Positions 42,359 to 50,077 of a DNA stretch of 64,000 bases are shown piece after piece. The position numbers and the translations under genes were made by a program. Each line of letters starts with the position of its first letter. Positions within the stretch are counted from its first letter, which is position 1. Below the pieces are notes generated by a model. The model was not told the origin of the DNA. It did not search any database and saw nothing but the letters and a program-made list of their open reading frames with translations. The stretch lies in NCBI GenBank assembly GCA_964496595.1, contig CAZCAI010000003.1, positions 1 through 64,000 of the forward strand. The letters run 5' to 3'. Source of the stretch: JAAAOZ01 sp964496595. Lineage in GTDB: Bacteria > Chloroflexota > Anaerolineae > B4-G1 > SLSP01.

Positions 42359-43636
42359 TCAGATCTCCCTCGGATCGGTAATGACGCCGGTCAGCGCCGA
42401 GGCCGCGACGGTGGCCGGGCTGCCCAGGTAGATCGCCGCGTCCTTCGATCCCATCCGGCCCTTGAAGTTGCGGTTGGCCGTCGAGATGGTCGCCTCGCCG
42501 GGGGCCATACAGCCCTCATGTGCGCCCAGGCACGGCCCGCAGCCGGGATTGAGCAGCGTCGCGCCAGCGGTGACCAGATCGCGGATGATGCCCTGCTCGA
42601 TGGCGGCTAAAAGCACCGTGCGGGAGGCGGGCAGTACCAGCAGCCGCACGTCCGGCGCGATGTGGCGTCCGCGCAGCAGATCGGCGGCGGCCCGCAAGTC
42701 CTCCAATCGCCCGTTGGTGCACGTCCCGATAAGCGCCTGATCGATGCGCGTGCCGGCGATTTCGGTCACGGGCACGACGTTGTCCACGGTGTGCGGCCTG
42801 GCGATCTGCGGCGCGAGGTCGCTCACATCATACGCGAGCACCTGGGCGTAGGCCGCGTCGGCATCCGGCTGGATGGCCTCCCAGGCGTAGCGCAATGCCC
42901 GCGCATCCTGGCCCGGCACGCGATCCGCCAACCACTTGTAGGTCGTCGCGTCCGGCGCGATGACGGCGTTCTTCGCGCCCATCTCGGCGGCCATATTGGT
43001 GAGCGTCATCCGCCCGGCCACGCTCAGCGCGTCGATGGCCGCGCCGGCGAACTCGACGGAGCAGTAGGTCGCGCCGTCGGCCCGCAGGTCGCCGATGATG
43101 TGCAGGATCACGTCCTTGGGCGCGACGCGCTCCGGCAACTCTCCTGCGACGAGAATCCGCAGCGTCTCCGGCACGCGCAGCCAGATCTCGCCGGTCGCCA
43201 TCACCGCCGCGGCCTCCGTCCGGCCAATGCCCGCCGCGAAGGCGCCGAACGCGCCCGCCGTCGGCGTGTGGGAGTCGCTGCCCACGATCACTGCGCCGGG
43301 CCAGGCGTGGCCCTGCTCCGGCAGCACCTGGTGACAGATGCCCTCGCCGATGTCGTAGAACGCCCGTATGCCCTGGCTGGCGACGAAGGCGCGAATCGCT
43401 TGATGGTTGGCGGCGTAGGTTTCGTTGGCCGCCGGCGTGACGTGATCTAACACGATGACGTTCATCGTCGGATCGGCCACGCGATCCACGCCGATTTTAC
43501 GAAACTTGGCGGCGATATCCGCCGTGTTGTCGTGCGTGAGCAATCGATCTGGCTGCACCGTCACGATCTCGCCCGGCTGCACGGCATCGAGGCCCGCTTT
43601 CTGTGCTAACACTTTTTCTGCGAACGTGTGTCCCAT
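42359..43636 (-). CDS. Aconitase/isopropylmalate isomerase-type large subunit (1)
   Basis: 425 aa, the Fe-S catalytic subunit. Fe-S ligands appear as GTCTNGR and NPGCGPCLGAHEG (three Cys). GSDSHTPTAGAFGAFAAGIG and TANRNFKGRMG are active-site blocks. This length and pattern fit the LeuC/HacA group of 3-isopropylmalate dehydratase/homoaconitase rather than the big monomeric aconitases. It is paired with the small subunit 195 bases upstream on the same strand. Substrate cannot be fixed from sequence. Confidence 0.92.
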   Translation of the reverse strand: MGHTFAEKVLAQKAGLDAVQPGEIVTVQPDRLLTHDNTADIAAKFRKIGVDRVADPTMNVIVLDHVTPAANETYAANHQAIRAFVASQGIRAFYDIGEGICHQVLPEQGHAWPGAVIVGSDSHTPTAGAFGAFAAGIGRTEAAAVMATGEIWLRVPETLRILVAGELPERVAPKDVILHIIGDLRADGATYCSVEFAGAAIDALSVAGRMTLTNMAAEMGAKNAVIAPDATTYKWLADRVPGQDARALRYAWEAIQPDADAAYAQVLAYDVSDLAPQIARPHTVDNVVPVTEIAGTRIDQALIGTCTNGRLEDLRAAADLLRGRHIAPDVRLLVLPASRTVLLAAIEQGIIRDLVTAGATLLNPGCGPCLGAHEGCMAPGEATISTANRNFKGRMGSKDAAIYLGSPATVAASALTGVITDPREI

Positions 43637-43649
43637 AGTTTGCTCCAGT

Positions 43650-43775
43650 TGTGAGTTGAAAGTTTCAAGTTTAAAGTTGCAAGTTAGTTACTGTCACAAA
43701 GTCTTCGCCCCTTGGCCCCCTGGCTCCAAGGGGATTGTCAAATCCCCGCCTAACCGCCGGATTTAGCAATCCGGC
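43650..43775 (-). other. Hairpins and repeats between the isomerase subunits
   Basis: AAGTTGA-type 7-bp units (43650-43686), a hairpin CCCCTTGG...CCAAGGGG (43708-43733), and a TAGC-loop hairpin GCCGGATT-TAGC-AATCCGGC (43756-43775). Confidence 0.65.
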
Positions 43776-43831
43776 GAGAGCCTGGCACGACATGGCGAAT
43801 ACTTTGAGACACAAGCCAAGTTGGACAACTT

Positions 43832-44368
43832 TTAGCTTGGCGCCAATGATTTGCCGTAGGCGAAGAGATCCCCGGCTTGGTAGATGTCCATCTGCACCTG
43901 GGAGAACGGCTCGGCTTGAACGACGGTGTCATCCAATCGCATCGCGCCGGTCGCGAAGTCCACCGTCAGCGTGTCGCCGGTCGCGAAGGCCGCCGCGCGC
44001 TCCGTGAGGCCCGGCGATGTGACGATGGGCAGGCCGCTGTTGATGGCGTTGCGCTTGTAGATCGCGCCGAAGCTCTCCGCCACTATCGCGCCGATGCCGA
44101 GCGCAAGGAAGCAATCCACCGCCTGCTGCCGCGACGATCCCGCGCCGAAGTTGCGGCCCGCCATCACGATGTCGCCGGGTTGCGCGCATTGCGCGAAATC
44201 CTCCCAGCCCGCGAGATTGTCCAACGCATACTGGCCCATCTCCGCGATCTCGGTGATGTGCAGGTAGCGGTTATGGAAGATCATATCGGTGTCGATGTCG
44301 TCATAAAGGTCGCCCTCCGGCGTGGTCAATTTCCAGAGTCGCCCCGTGATTTGGGTTGGTTTTGGCAT
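43832..44368 (-). CDS. Aconitase/isopropylmalate isomerase-type small subunit (b)
   Basis: 178 aa from ATG 44368 (AAAGGAC upstream; an ATG at 44389 lacks it). GRNFGAGSSRQQAVDCF and SFGAIYKRNAINSGLPIV are the swivel-domain motifs; MIFHNRYLHI near the N-terminus matches the small-subunit fold. It lies between the two large subunits, so it could pair with either. Confidence 0.9.
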   Translation of the reverse strand: MPKPTQITGRLWKLTTPEGDLYDDIDTDMIFHNRYLHITEIAEMGQYALDNLAGWEDFAQCAQPGDIVMAGRNFGAGSSRQQAVDCFLALGIGAIVAESFGAIYKRNAINSGLPIVTSPGLTERAAAFATGDTLTVDFATGAMRLDDTVVQAEPFSQVQMDIYQAGDLFAYGKSLAPS

Positions 44369-44385
44369 AGTATTGTCCTTTCGTA

Positions 44386-44721
44386 TCATAGGAACTCCAC
44401 GTGGTTGTCCATATCCTCAAAATCAAGGACTTCGTAGACCAAGAGCAAAACGCGAATCAGTTCTCCAATGTTGTACTTGGTAGCGGAGCAGAAAGCAATA
44501 CCAGCATGAGGTTCTCCACTCGCTGTCAGCACGAGGAAATCATCATCAAACGTCACCAGAACTCGATGATGCTGATAAGCATACCGAAGTTGATCCAAGT
44601 CTGTCGCGCCACAGCGATCCACCTCCTGTGCAGTCAGCACATCAATGCCGCGTCGACGTAGTCCACGGGCCACCGCACCAGGAATATGTTGATCGAAGAA
44701 AAACGACAGCGACTCAGTCAC
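44386..44721 (-). CDS. DUF5615 PIN-like toxin
   Basis: 111 aa from GTG 44721. LSFFFDQHIPGAVARGLRRRGIDVLTAQE, given here as FFDQHIP and GIDVLTAQE, then LVTFDDDFL, are the DUF5615 pattern (a PIN-like fold with acidic site). The GTG start overlaps the DUF433 stop by eight bases. Confidence 0.82.
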   Translation of the reverse strand: MTESLSFFFDQHIPGAVARGLRRRGIDVLTAQEVDRCGATDLDQLRYAYQHHRVLVTFDDDFLVLTASGEPHAGIAFCSATKYNIGELIRVLLLVYEVLDFEDMDNHVEFL

Positions 44722-45022
44722 GCAGCTTCTCCTGTAGCTTGGAGATATAGTGCTCACGCGCTTCAGCGATGATAGCTGCCTCTTTCTCCATCTCCGCTCC
44801 GATCTCATCAGGATGATCAAAGTAGTAGGTCAGCGCAGCGTAAACGTCGGCTAACGTCAATCCTGGATATAGATCGAGAATCTCATCCGGCGACAGGCCG
44901 CGCTTCTCGTGCCAGACAACGATGTCCAGCACGCGGATGCGATGTCCGGCGATGCGCGGTTTGCCTCCTAAGACCCCCGGCGTGCTTACGATGTGACGGG
45001 TCACAGTTTTTGTCTCTGCCAT
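44714..45022 (-). CDS. DUF433 antitoxin
   Basis: 102 aa. IVSTPGVLGGKPRIAGHRIRV and LSPDEILDLYPGLTLADVYAAL are the DUF433 landmarks (parts shown: GGKPRIAGHRIRV, LDLYPGLTLADV). Winged-helix-like protein that pairs with DUF5615 toxins. It lies inside the tricarboxylate cluster, between an isomerase small subunit and large subunit. Confidence 0.85.
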   Translation of the reverse strand: MAETKTVTRHIVSTPGVLGGKPRIAGHRIRVLDIVVWHEKRGLSPDEILDLYPGLTLADVYAALTYYFDHPDEIGAEMEKEAAIIAEAREHYISKLQEKLRD

Positions 45023-45061
45023 GGTTCTCTCCCTTACCGCCTTTTATCTACCCCAATTGTA

Positions 45062-46366
45062 TCACGCTGGCCGCTCAGGCGATGCGATCTCCCCCTGGAG
45101 CGCACACCACGCCGCCGTGACCGGGCTGGCGAGGTAGGTATCGCCGCGCCCCTGCTTGCCGGGGAAGTTGCGGTTGCTGGTGCTGATGTTGACCTGGCCC
45201 GCGCCCGTCATGCCCAGGTGACCGGAAGCGCAGCCGCCACAGCCGGGGTTGCTGATGATGAAGCCCGCGTCGAAGAGCGTCTGCAACACGCCGCGCTCCA
45301 ACATCTGCTGGTAGACCGTGCGCGTCGCCGGGACGACGGAGGCCATCACGTGCGGGGCGATCCGCTTCCCGGCTACGACCTCCGCGACGGCAGCGAAGTC
45401 CTCGAAGCGCCCGTTGGTACACGAGCCTAGGAAGACGCTATCGACGCGGCGGCCCGCGACCTCGCGCACGGGTTTGACGTTCGCCGGGCTGGGCGGGCAC
45501 GCGATGAGCGGTTCGAGGCCGGTGATGTCGACAGTGACAGATTCTACGTATTCAGCGTCGGGATCAGCGAATAGGGGAGTATGAAGTAGGGAGTAGGGAG
45601 TAGGGGATGATTCACGGGTTCGCCCTCTCATCAATTCGTCATTCGTAATTCGCAATTCGCTATTCGCAATTCCATCTATTGGAAACCCGATGATGCCACC
45701 CATCTCCGTGACCTGGCTGGCTAACGTGATGCGCCCGGCGAGATCTAATGCCTCGATGGCCGGGCCGTAGAATTCGATGGCGCGACCCAACGCGCCCTTG
45801 GAGCCGAGCGCACGCAGCACAGCCAGCGTGAGATCGCGCGCGGTGCACGGAGGACGCAGGTCGCCCTCGACGATCACGCGCATCGTGGGCGGGACCTCGA
45901 ACCAGGTTTTGCCGGCCTTGAAGGCGAAGGCGATGTCTTTATCGCCCATTCCTTGCCCAAACGCGCCGACCGCGCCCAAGATATTGAGGTGGCTATCGGC
46001 GCCGACGAAGGTGGAGCCGGGATAGGCCAGCCCTTCCTCCATCGCCACGTGCGAGCCGATGCCGGCGTTCACGTCAAAGACGCGTACGCCCTGCTCGCGC
46101 GCCCACGTGCGGCAAATCTGTTGGTTCTCCGCGTAGGGGATGTTGTTAGGCGGCACGACCAGATCGAAGGTAAAACAGGTCTTGTCCGCGTCCGCGACCG
46201 GCGCGTCGCCGTAATGCTCCCGATAATTCTTAACGACATTGGCGCCGGCGAAATCCCGCGCCGAGCGCACGTCTAGATCGAGCCAGATGATATCGCCCGG
46301 CTCGACCGATGCGCCCGGCTCGGTGTGCGCCGCGAAGATTTTTTGAATGATGGTTTGTCCAGGCAT
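45062..46366 (-). CDS. Aconitase/isopropylmalate isomerase-type large subunit (2)
   Basis: 434 aa from ATG 46366 (an upstream extension to 46516 has no support). Fe-S ligands: GSCTNGR and NPGCGGCASGH; active site blocks GADSHLNILGAVGAFGQG and TSNRNFPGKQG. The middle carries an odd, repeat-encoded segment of about 30 residues (about 232-265; ANSELRITNDEL and SPTPYSLLHTPL) where large subunit 1 has ordinary coding sequence. It is in frame. Pairs with the small subunit at 43832 or 34923. Confidence 0.9.
   Translation of the reverse strand: MPGQTIIQKIFAAHTEPGASVEPGDIIWLDLDVRSARDFAGANVVKNYREHYGDAPVADADKTCFTFDLVVPPNNIPYAENQQICRTWAREQGVRVFDVNAGIGSHVAMEEGLAYPGSTFVGADSHLNILGAVGAFGQGMGDKDIAFAFKAGKTWFEVPPTMRVIVEGDLRPPCTARDLTLAVLRALGSKGALGRAIEFYGPAIEALDLAGRITLASQVTEMGGIIGFPIDGIANSELRITNDELMRGRTRESSPTPYSLLHTPLFADPDAEYVESVTVDITGLEPLIACPPSPANVKPVREVAGRRVDSVFLGSCTNGRFEDFAAVAEVVAGKRIAPHVMASVVPATRTVYQQMLERGVLQTLFDAGFIISNPGCGGCASGHLGMTGAGQVNISTSNRNFPGKQGRGDTYLASPVTAAWCALQGEIASPERPA
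45575..45672 (-). repeat. Two 7-bp-period repeat arrays inside a coding sequence
   Basis: An AATTNNG array (45633-45672) and a GGGAGTA-type array (45575-45609), both within large subunit 2. They read through in frame and encode the two odd segments in that protein. Confidence 0.85.
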
Positions 46367-46394
46367 AGTTCCTCTTTCTGAATTGTGTGAAATT

Positions 46395-47063
46395 TTACCG
46401 CGCCGGCGCCAGATACAACAAGACCGCAAAGTAATGGCAGATGCTCCCCCCAAGCACGAAGAGATGCCACACGCCGTGCATATAGGGGATTCTCTTGAGC
46501 GAATAGAAGATGACACCGATTGTGTAGATCGCGCCGCCGGCCGCCAGCCAAATCAGGCCGCCCACGGCGATGGTGTCCAATAGCGATTTGATGATCAGCA
46601 CGCTTAGCCAGCCCATCAGCACGTAACCCAGCACCGAGAGTTTCTGGAAGCGGTCGATGAAGAGCGCCTTAAAGCTGATGCCCAAAATCGCCAGCCCCCA
46701 GATCAACACGAGCATCGTCCAGCCCCACGCGCCCTGCACGCCGACGAGCAGGAAAGGCGTGTACGTCCCCGCGATGAGCAGGTAGATGGCGGCGTGATCA
46801 ATGATCTTGAGCACGTGCTTGACCTCCGGCTTTTGGAAGCTGTGGTACAAGGTCGAGGCCAGGTAGAGGATAATGAGCGACGCGCCGTAGATGCTGAACC
46901 CCACAATCTGGCGGACATTGCCGGACATCACCGCCAGCACCACCAAAATCGTCAGCCCCGCGACACTGAGAGCCGCCCCGATGCCGTGCGTGATGCTGTT
47001 CATGATTTCCTCGCCAAGGGGGTAGATACGAGTAGGTATAGTTTTGAGTTGCTCTTTATTCAT
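46395..47063 (-). CDS. Hemolysin III / YqfA-family membrane protein
   Basis: 222 aa from ATG 47063, GGAGGG upstream. Seven hydrophobic helices; NSITHGIGAALS, ASTLYHSF and GVWHLFVLGGSICHYF carry the conserved His residues that bind zinc in the PAQR superfamily. Role in bacteria unclear. It interrupts the tricarboxylate cluster. Confidence 0.9.
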   Translation of the reverse strand: MNKEQLKTIPTRIYPLGEEIMNSITHGIGAALSVAGLTILVVLAVMSGNVRQIVGFSIYGASLIILYLASTLYHSFQKPEVKHVLKIIDHAAIYLLIAGTYTPFLLVGVQGAWGWTMLVLIWGLAILGISFKALFIDRFQKLSVLGYVLMGWLSVLIIKSLLDTIAVGGLIWLAAGGAIYTIGVIFYSLKRIPYMHGVWHLFVLGGSICHYFAVLLYLAPAR

Positions 47064-47171
47064 CGTTCCCTCCAAATTTGTATGATCAGCCTCACCTCAT
47101 CTATCTACCGTAGTAGAATACCACGGGGGATAAGAATGTCCATAGGTTCTTACCCCTCGAAAAAAGTGCAC

Positions 47172-47750
47172 CTACATTTTGCTGATGCTTGACGCCAGCC
47201 TCTTCCCTTCTCCCAAGCGTTGCACCGCGTGGAAGCTGATGAAATCCGCGTGGTTCACAATCGTCGCCTCCGTGGTACGCCGTACCTTGTCGCCCTCGCC
47301 CGCGTGGGCCGCGATGATGTGCTGCACTTCGGCGGGGAGGCCGCAGCGCGCGGCCAGTTCCAGGCCGGTGAAGGGATGGCGCAGCAGCTTGCCTTCCCTT
47401 GTTTTCACAAACACGCCCGGCTCGTGTTCCTCGTATTCCAGCAGCTTGCCCACATCGCGCAGAATGCCGCCGGAGATGAGCACATCCATATCCACCGGCA
47501 GACGTTCGCCGTAGAGGGCGGTCATCACCTTGGCGGATTCAATCGCCATCAGCGCGACGGCCCGCGTGTGCTCGACAAAATTCACCGGGCAGGGATTGAT
47601 GAGCAGTGTGAAGGGCATCCGCGCCAGGTCATCCAACGTCCACCCACCTTCCTCCATCGCCAATTCCCAAGTGCGGATGGTCTTCTCGCGCAGGTCTGGG
47701 GCTTCAATCAAATTAAACTCAGGGATCAACTTCAATAGTTTCTCACGCAT
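47172..47750 (-). CDS. HD-domain protein with altered metal site
   Basis: 192 aa. EHTRAVA, ILRDVGKLLEY, RHPFTGLELA and HIIAAHAGEGD follow the HD pattern, but the second His of the HD pair is Arg (RDVGKL instead of HDVGKL), so phosphohydrolase activity may be lost or changed. AGGAG precedes the ATG. Confidence 0.78.
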   Translation of the reverse strand: MREKLLKLIPEFNLIEAPDLREKTIRTWELAMEEGGWTLDDLARMPFTLLINPCPVNFVEHTRAVALMAIESAKVMTALYGERLPVDMDVLISGGILRDVGKLLEYEEHEPGVFVKTREGKLLRHPFTGLELAARCGLPAEVQHIIAAHAGEGDKVRRTTEATIVNHADFISFHAVQRLGEGKRLASSISKM

Positions 47751-47763
47751 TTTTTTCTCCTGT

Positions 47764-47838
47764 TTTGAGTTGAAAGTTACAAGTTCAAAGTTGTTTTGTC
47801 ATCCAAATAACTTTCAACTTGCAACCAGCAACTTATAA
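47764..47838. repeat. 7-bp-period repeats in head-to-head orientation
   Basis: AGTTGAA/AGTTACA units followed by the inverted AACTTTCAACTTGCAAC form, able to pair as a long hairpin between the HD gene and the citryl-CoA-lyase-like gene. Confidence 0.7.
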
Positions 47839-48615
47839 CTATAAAGTCCGTTCCTCCGGCCCATTGTACGCCTGCGCTGTCGCCGAGATACGGCGCATCG
47901 GGCGTTGGTTGACAAGTTCATCGAAGACGTGGGCGGTCAACCCGACGACGCGCGACATCGCGAAGAAGCCGTTGGCCATCTCCGGCGGGAAGTCCATCTC
48001 GCAGAGCAGCGCCGCGATCCCGCCATCGACGTTGAGCGGCAACGATTTGCCCAGCGCTTCCTGCAATGCGCGCCGAATTGCGTGGGCCATCGCTACGTGC
48101 GGCCCCGCGAGGCCTGTTTCGTCCGCGATCGCGAAGAGCCGCGCCACGCGGGGATCGTCCGTGTGGATGCGATGGCCGAAGCCGGGGAGGCGCCGCTTCG
48201 CCGCGCGATGCTCCGCGACGATCTCGCCAGCGACCACGACCATCTCCTGGCCCGTCGCTTGATGGCGTGCGACGCCGTCGTGCAGCACGCGCATACATCC
48301 TTCGATGGCGCCGCCGTGATGTTTATTGATAGTCATAATGCCCGCCGCGATCCCCGTCGTGAGCGGCGCGCCACCGGAAGCCACCGTCCGCGCCGCGAGC
48401 GCCGAGGGCGGCGTGCTACCGTGATCCACGCTGGCGACCAAAATCGCGTCCATCACGCGCCCCTCGGCCTCGGAGGGCAACTCCCCCTTGAGCACCAGAT
48501 AGACGACGTGCGAAAATGGCGCCTCGCCCATCAACTCATCCAATCGATACCCGCGAATCCAAACCTTATTCGGCTCGATCTTCGTGATCGGTTGTGACCA
48601 GGTTTGTTCTGTCAT
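47839..48615 (-). CDS. Citryl-CoA lyase-like (short citrate-synthase-fold) enzyme
   Basis: 258 aa, far shorter than citrate synthase (about 370-430): it keeps the C-terminal catalytic half only. DHGSTPPSALAARTVASGG, KHHGGAIEG, PGFGHRIH and NVDGGIAALLCEM carry the catalytic His/Asp-type residues. Such short forms are citryl-CoA lyases, which split citryl-CoA into acetyl-CoA and oxaloacetate in the two-step citrate cleavage. It lies next to ligase subunits of the right kind. An alternative is a related acyl-CoA lyase, or a methylcitryl-CoA enzyme. CAAGGAG precedes the ATG. Confidence 0.82.
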   Translation of the reverse strand: MTEQTWSQPITKIEPNKVWIRGYRLDELMGEAPFSHVVYLVLKGELPSEAEGRVMDAILVASVDHGSTPPSALAARTVASGGAPLTTGIAAGIMTINKHHGGAIEGCMRVLHDGVARHQATGQEMVVVAGEIVAEHRAAKRRLPGFGHRIHTDDPRVARLFAIADETGLAGPHVAMAHAIRRALQEALGKSLPLNVDGGIAALLCEMDFPPEMANGFFAMSRVVGLTAHVFDELVNQRPMRRISATAQAYNGPEERTL

Positions 48616-48627
48616 ATATTTTCTCCT

Positions 48628-48718
48628 TGTAATTACGAGTTGTAAGTTGCAAGTTTAAAGTTCTAAGTTGTTGACCGAGTGGGCAACTTTCAACGTGCAA
48701 CTTTGAACTTTTAACTGA
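48628..48718. repeat. 7-bp-period repeats in head-to-head orientation
   Basis: AGTTGTA-AGTTGCA-AGTTTAA-AGTTCTA units, then the inverted AACTTTCAACGTGCAACTTTGAAC form, between the lyase and the alpha subunit. Confidence 0.7.
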
Positions 48719-49613
48719 TTTTCGCCAGTACATCCTTCGTCGCGCCCGGCAGATCCATAAATTGCTCGACGACCGTCGCGCCGACCTCGCGCAGGCGCTC
48801 GACTTTGCCCTCGTAGGCGCCGCGCCCGCCCTCGACGATGGCGCCGGCGTGCGAGAATCGTGTGCCGCTCTTGGCCGCCTTCCCGCCGATGTAGGCGATG
48901 AGCGGCTTGGTGAACGCGCCCGCCTCGATGAGGTCGGCGACGCGCTCCTCCTGGCTGGTGCCGATCTCGCCGAACATCACCACGGCCCGCGTGTCGGGAT
49001 CGCGCTCGAACTCCAGCATCACGTCGGGATGCGGGAAGCCGACCACCGGGTCGCCGCCGACGTGCACCAGCGTCGTCGCGCCGATGCCCTCGCGCGCCAG
49101 GTAGTAGGCCATCGACGAGGTGATCCCGCCGCTGCGGGAGGCGACGCCCACCGGCCCCTGGAAGAACCACGACCGCGCCGAGGCCGCGCGTCCGCCGATC
49201 ATGCCCAGCACCGCCTTGTCGGGACTGAGCACACCCAATGTGTTCGGCCCGATGAAGCGCGCGCCCTTCGCCTGGGCGCGATTGGCAATAGAAAGTACAT
49301 CATAAATCGGCACGCGGTCCGGCACGATGACGAGCAATTTCACGCCCGCATCGATGGCCTCCAGCGCGGCACTCTTGACCAGCGGCGCCGGGATGTAGAG
49401 CACGCTGATGTCTACCGGCCCGACGCGCTCCCACGCCTCCGCCACCGTGTCGAAAACCGGAATGTCGTGTACCTCCTGCCCGCCGCGCCCCGGCGTCACC
49501 CCCGCGACGACATTCGTGCCGTAATTCACCATCAACTGCGTCCGCGTACTCCCCTCACGTCCGGTGATGCCTTGGACTAAGACTCGTTTGGATTGATCAA
49601 TTAGTATCGACAT
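48711..49613 (-). CDS. Succinyl-CoA synthetase-like alpha subunit (acyl-CoA ligase)
   Basis: 300 aa. VQGITGREGSTRTQ, GVTPGRGG, GPNTLGVLSP and the His loop TRFSHAGAIVEGGRG, whose His carries the phosphate in this family. A family of ADP-forming CoA ligases: succinyl-, citryl- and malyl-CoA. Given the adjacent lyase, citrate-CoA ligation is the likeliest, but succinate or malate cannot be excluded. CAGGAG precedes the ATG. Confidence 0.88.
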   Translation of the reverse strand: MSILIDQSKRVLVQGITGREGSTRTQLMVNYGTNVVAGVTPGRGGQEVHDIPVFDTVAEAWERVGPVDISVLYIPAPLVKSAALEAIDAGVKLLVIVPDRVPIYDVLSIANRAQAKGARFIGPNTLGVLSPDKAVLGMIGGRAASARSWFFQGPVGVASRSGGITSSMAYYLAREGIGATTLVHVGGDPVVGFPHPDVMLEFERDPDTRAVVMFGEIGTSQEERVADLIEAGAFTKPLIAYIGGKAAKSGTRFSHAGAIVEGGRGAYEGKVERLREVGATVVEQFMDLPGATKDVLAKIS

Positions 49614-49664
49614 ATTATTCTCCTGTAGCCAGTTGAAAGTTGCAAGTTAAAGGTTGAAAGTTGA

Positions 49665-50039
49665 TCAGCGATTAGGATGATCCTTCAGATACGCGATCAG
49701 ACCGGCGATGAGGCGGCTTGTTTCACTTGCAAGCGCGTAGATGGCGTTGAATTCCTCTTGGGAAATGTAATCCTGATCCAGCGCGATGTAGCCCTGCGCC
49801 CGCACCTCACCGCACGAGGCTTTGGCGATATACAGGTAACGGATAAAGGTACGGTTGTTCTGGCTCTCAAAGCCCTCGGCGATATTCGATATCACGGAGA
49901 CCGCCGCGCGGCGCATCTGATCTCGTAACCCAAAGTCACGACTGAACGCTCCTTTCTTTGTCGCCGAATATACCAATCGACACAACTCGCGCCCTCGCTG
50001 CCAACTCTTGATGTCCTCAAACCTCTCAAAAACAGCCAT
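49665..50039 (-). CDS. Four-helix-bundle protein (S23/rRNA intervening-sequence type)
   Basis: 124 aa. IKSWQRGRELCRLVYSAT, FGLRDQMRRAAVSVISNIAEGFES (partial: RRAAVSVISNIAEG) and FIRYLYIAKASCGEVRAQ are the family landmarks. These are chromosomal four-helix-bundle proteins of unknown role. It sits between the alpha and beta subunits of the ligase. AAAGGAAGG precedes the ATG. Confidence 0.9.
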   Translation of the reverse strand: MAVFERFEDIKSWQRGRELCRLVYSATKKGAFSRDFGLRDQMRRAAVSVISNIAEGFESQNNRTFIRYLYIAKASCGEVRAQGYIALDQDYISQEEFNAIYALASETSRLIAGLIAYLKDHPNR

Positions 50040-50077
50040 GCTCCCTTCCTTTAGTTTTCAACTTTCAACTTGTAACT

